Assembly: GCA_964604675.1 (NCBI GenBank)
Contig: CAZSAT010000016.1
Location: 1-64,000 of the forward strand
Length of the DNA stretch: 64,000 nucleotides
Direction: 5' to 3'
DNA from: CAZSAT01 sp964604675
Lineage (GTDB): Bacteria; Myxococcota_A; UBA796; CAJQPC01
Both the position numbers and the translations under genes were made by a program. How positions within the stretch are numbered: the stretch's first letter is position 1; every line of letters begins with the position of its first letter. Positions 60,941 to 64,000 of this stretch are shown in pieces. The notes beneath the pieces were generated by a model that saw only the letters and a program-made list of their open reading frames with translations, made no database searches and was not told where the DNA came from.

Positions 60941-62104
60941 ATGAGCTCGAAGTCGACCGTCGTCGCCGTCCGCACCACCCCCGAGACCGTGCTCGACGAC
61001 TACGCGCGTCTGATGGACCTGGCAGACTACCAGAACATCCTCGACAAGAACGCGACCACGATCCTGAAGAACAACATCTCGTGGCACCTGCTCTACCCCT
61101 CCGCGAACTCCACGCCGTGGCAGATCGAGGGGGTGACGAAGAAGCTGCAGAGCGACGGCTTCGACGACCTGGTGGTGGTCGAGAACCGCACCGTGGTCAC
61201 CAACGCCAAGAAGGGCGAGCAGTACAACAACTTCACGCCGGTGCACGAGAAGTATGGCCTGCCGGTCAAGTACAACTTCGACCCGCGCGACATGCGCTGG
61301 GTGACCTACGAGCCCAAGGGGCCGATGCTCACCCTGCACGAGGTCTTTCCGAAGGGCATCCGCATCCCGGACTACTTCTTCGGCAAGAACGTCATCCACC
61401 TGCCCACGCTCAAGACGCACATCTACACCGACTACACCTGTGCGATGAAGAACGCGTTCGGCGCCTTGTTGGACAAGTCCCGGCACTACTGCCACCCGAC
61501 CATCCACGAGACGCTGGTCGACCTGCTGCGCATCCAGAAGGAGATCCAGGCCTCGACCTTCGCCATCGCCGATGGCACCACCGCGGGCTCCGGTCCCGGG
61601 CCGCGCACCATGACACCGGTGGTCAAGAACCTGCTGCTCGCCAGCGACGACCAGGTCGCCATCGACGCGGTGTGCGCGAAGCTCCTGGGCTTCGATACGA
61701 TGGACGTCAAGTGCATCCGGCTCGCTACGGAAGCCGGGCTCGGAAACGGCCACATGGACGACATCGAGATCGTGGGCGACCTCGACACGGCCGAGGTCAA
61801 GAGGACCAACTGGGACTTTGTGGTCGGCGACAACGCGGCCAGCGCGGTGGGCGACCTGTTCTGGTTCGGGCCGCTGAAGCCGCTCTCGAAGCTGGCCTTC
61901 CAGACCCCCCTGGTGAACGCCTTCATCTTCGGCAGCTTCTTCTACCACGACTACATCTGGTACCCCTTCGAGGGGTCCAAGACCGTGCAGACGTGGCTCC
62001 GGGACACCGAGTGGGGCCAGCACTTCCTCCGCTACGGCGACCCCTTCAACGAGTCGGCGCACACGGGCCTGAAGCGCCTGCTGCCGCGGATCACGCCGTC
62101 GTAG
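60941..62104 (+). CDS. DUF362 domain protein
   Basis: A 387-residue DUF362 protein of unknown function: VIHLPTLKTHIYTDYTCAMKN and FAIADGTTAGSGPGPRTMTP are the family's core segments. Some DUF362 proteins carry 4Fe-4S motifs; none is present here. AAGGAG lies 10 bp before ATG 60941. It is divergent from the muramidase gene and ends 4 bp from the convergent dehydrogenase gene. Confidence 0.85.
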   Translation: MSSKSTVVAVRTTPETVLDDYARLMDLADYQNILDKNATTILKNNISWHLLYPSANSTPWQIEGVTKKLQSDGFDDLVVVENRTVVTNAKKGEQYNNFTPVHEKYGLPVKYNFDPRDMRWVTYEPKGPMLTLHEVFPKGIRIPDYFFGKNVIHLPTLKTHIYTDYTCAMKNAFGALLDKSRHYCHPTIHETLVDLLRIQKEIQASTFAIADGTTAGSGPGPRTMTPVVKNLLLASDDQVAIDAVCAKLLGFDTMDVKCIRLATEAGLGNGHMDDIEIVGDLDTAEVKRTNWDFVVGDNAASAVGDLFWFGPLKPLSKLAFQTPLVNAFIFGSFFYHDYIWYPFEGSKTVQTWLRDTEWGQHFLRYGDPFNESAHTGLKRLLPRITPS

Positions 62105-62108
62105 GCGC

Positions 62109-63905
<1,797 letters not shown>

Positions 63906-64000
63906 CAGTGCTCCGATGTCGGTGAATGGAGATTCAGTGCGTACCCGGTTCTCCCCAGAGCGGGCAAGCGCTGCGATGCTGGGCGGGCTGATCGGGTTCG
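63906..64000. other. Non-coding end of window
   Basis: These 95 bp lie upstream of the acyl-CoA dehydrogenase gene. They probably hold its promoter; I see no gene start, hairpin or convincing promoter boxes. Confidence 0.4.

Overview
The window is very GC-rich, gene-dense bacterial chromosome with no mobile element, prophage, CRISPR array, tRNA or rRNA that I can see. Three kinds of protein point to Myxococcota or a close deltaproteobacterial relative. There are Cys-Gly-Cys plus C-terminal membrane helix plus Arg-rich tails of the MYXO-CTERM kind (ends of the genes at 8719 and 40631). There is a MopE-type array of calcium-loop repeats. There are many surface lipoproteins with Asp/Thr/Gly-rich linkers just after the lipobox cysteine. 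The phylum is my inference; no marker gene was compared.

Layout. 1-8709 (+) is one tightly overlapping core run: plsX end, acpP, fabF, rpiB, glyA, nrdR, four riboflavin genes, nusB, a secreted TPR protein and a DUF2752 membrane protein. Its riboflavin part lacks recognisable GTP cyclohydrolase II and deaminase activities, the first two pathway steps. 8719-12792 (+) is a 1357-residue beta-helix/MopE-repeat surface protein. 12773-20345 (-) holds all seven trp genes in the order E-G-D...C-F-B-A, split by a lipoprotein gene on the other strand. 20455 is an erpA-like Fe-S carrier gene. 20836-25969 (-) is an array of five lipoprotein genes, two of them paralogues separated by a 2Fe-2S ferredoxin gene. 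26063-28720 (+) has a YkgJ-type Cys-cluster protein and a long phosphoglucomutase.

28736-34023 (-) is read here as an ECF-sigma locus: sigma factor, zinc-finger anti-sigma factor, a PDZ/S41 protein that has lost its catalytic residues, an unknown 459-residue protein, a DUF1460 wall hydrolase and a PKD lipoprotein. 34284 (+) is a KH-domain RNA-binding protein. 34572-37322 (-) has hutU, a 57-residue small protein, rpoZ and an unknown gene. 37469-39425 (+) is groES-groEL. 39490-43468 (-) has a beta-barrel protein, a TPR protein and a MYXO-CTERM metalloprotease. 43633 (+) is a tetraheme lipoprotein. 45245-47248 (-) is a TPR protein with two ClpX-like zinc fingers. 47352-47683 (+) holds two overlapping tiny Flp-type prepilins. 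47713 (+) is a membrane/aminopropyltransferase-like fusion.

50307-55862 (-) is a five-gene coupled run: histidine kinase, response regulator, TPR protein, aspartate kinase and phosphatidylserine synthase. The rest carries glutaryl-CoA dehydrogenase, a subtilisin-like lipoprotein, a class IV aminotransferase, NamZ-like muramidase, a DUF362 protein and a DmdC-like acyl-CoA dehydrogenase.

Start/stop overlaps of the ATGA/GTGA kind are the rule, so translational coupling is probably widespread and few genes have room for their own promoter. Several secreted proteins have very short signal peptides without positive charge, and two reading frames appear to need a non-standard start codon (CTG, ATC) to be complete.
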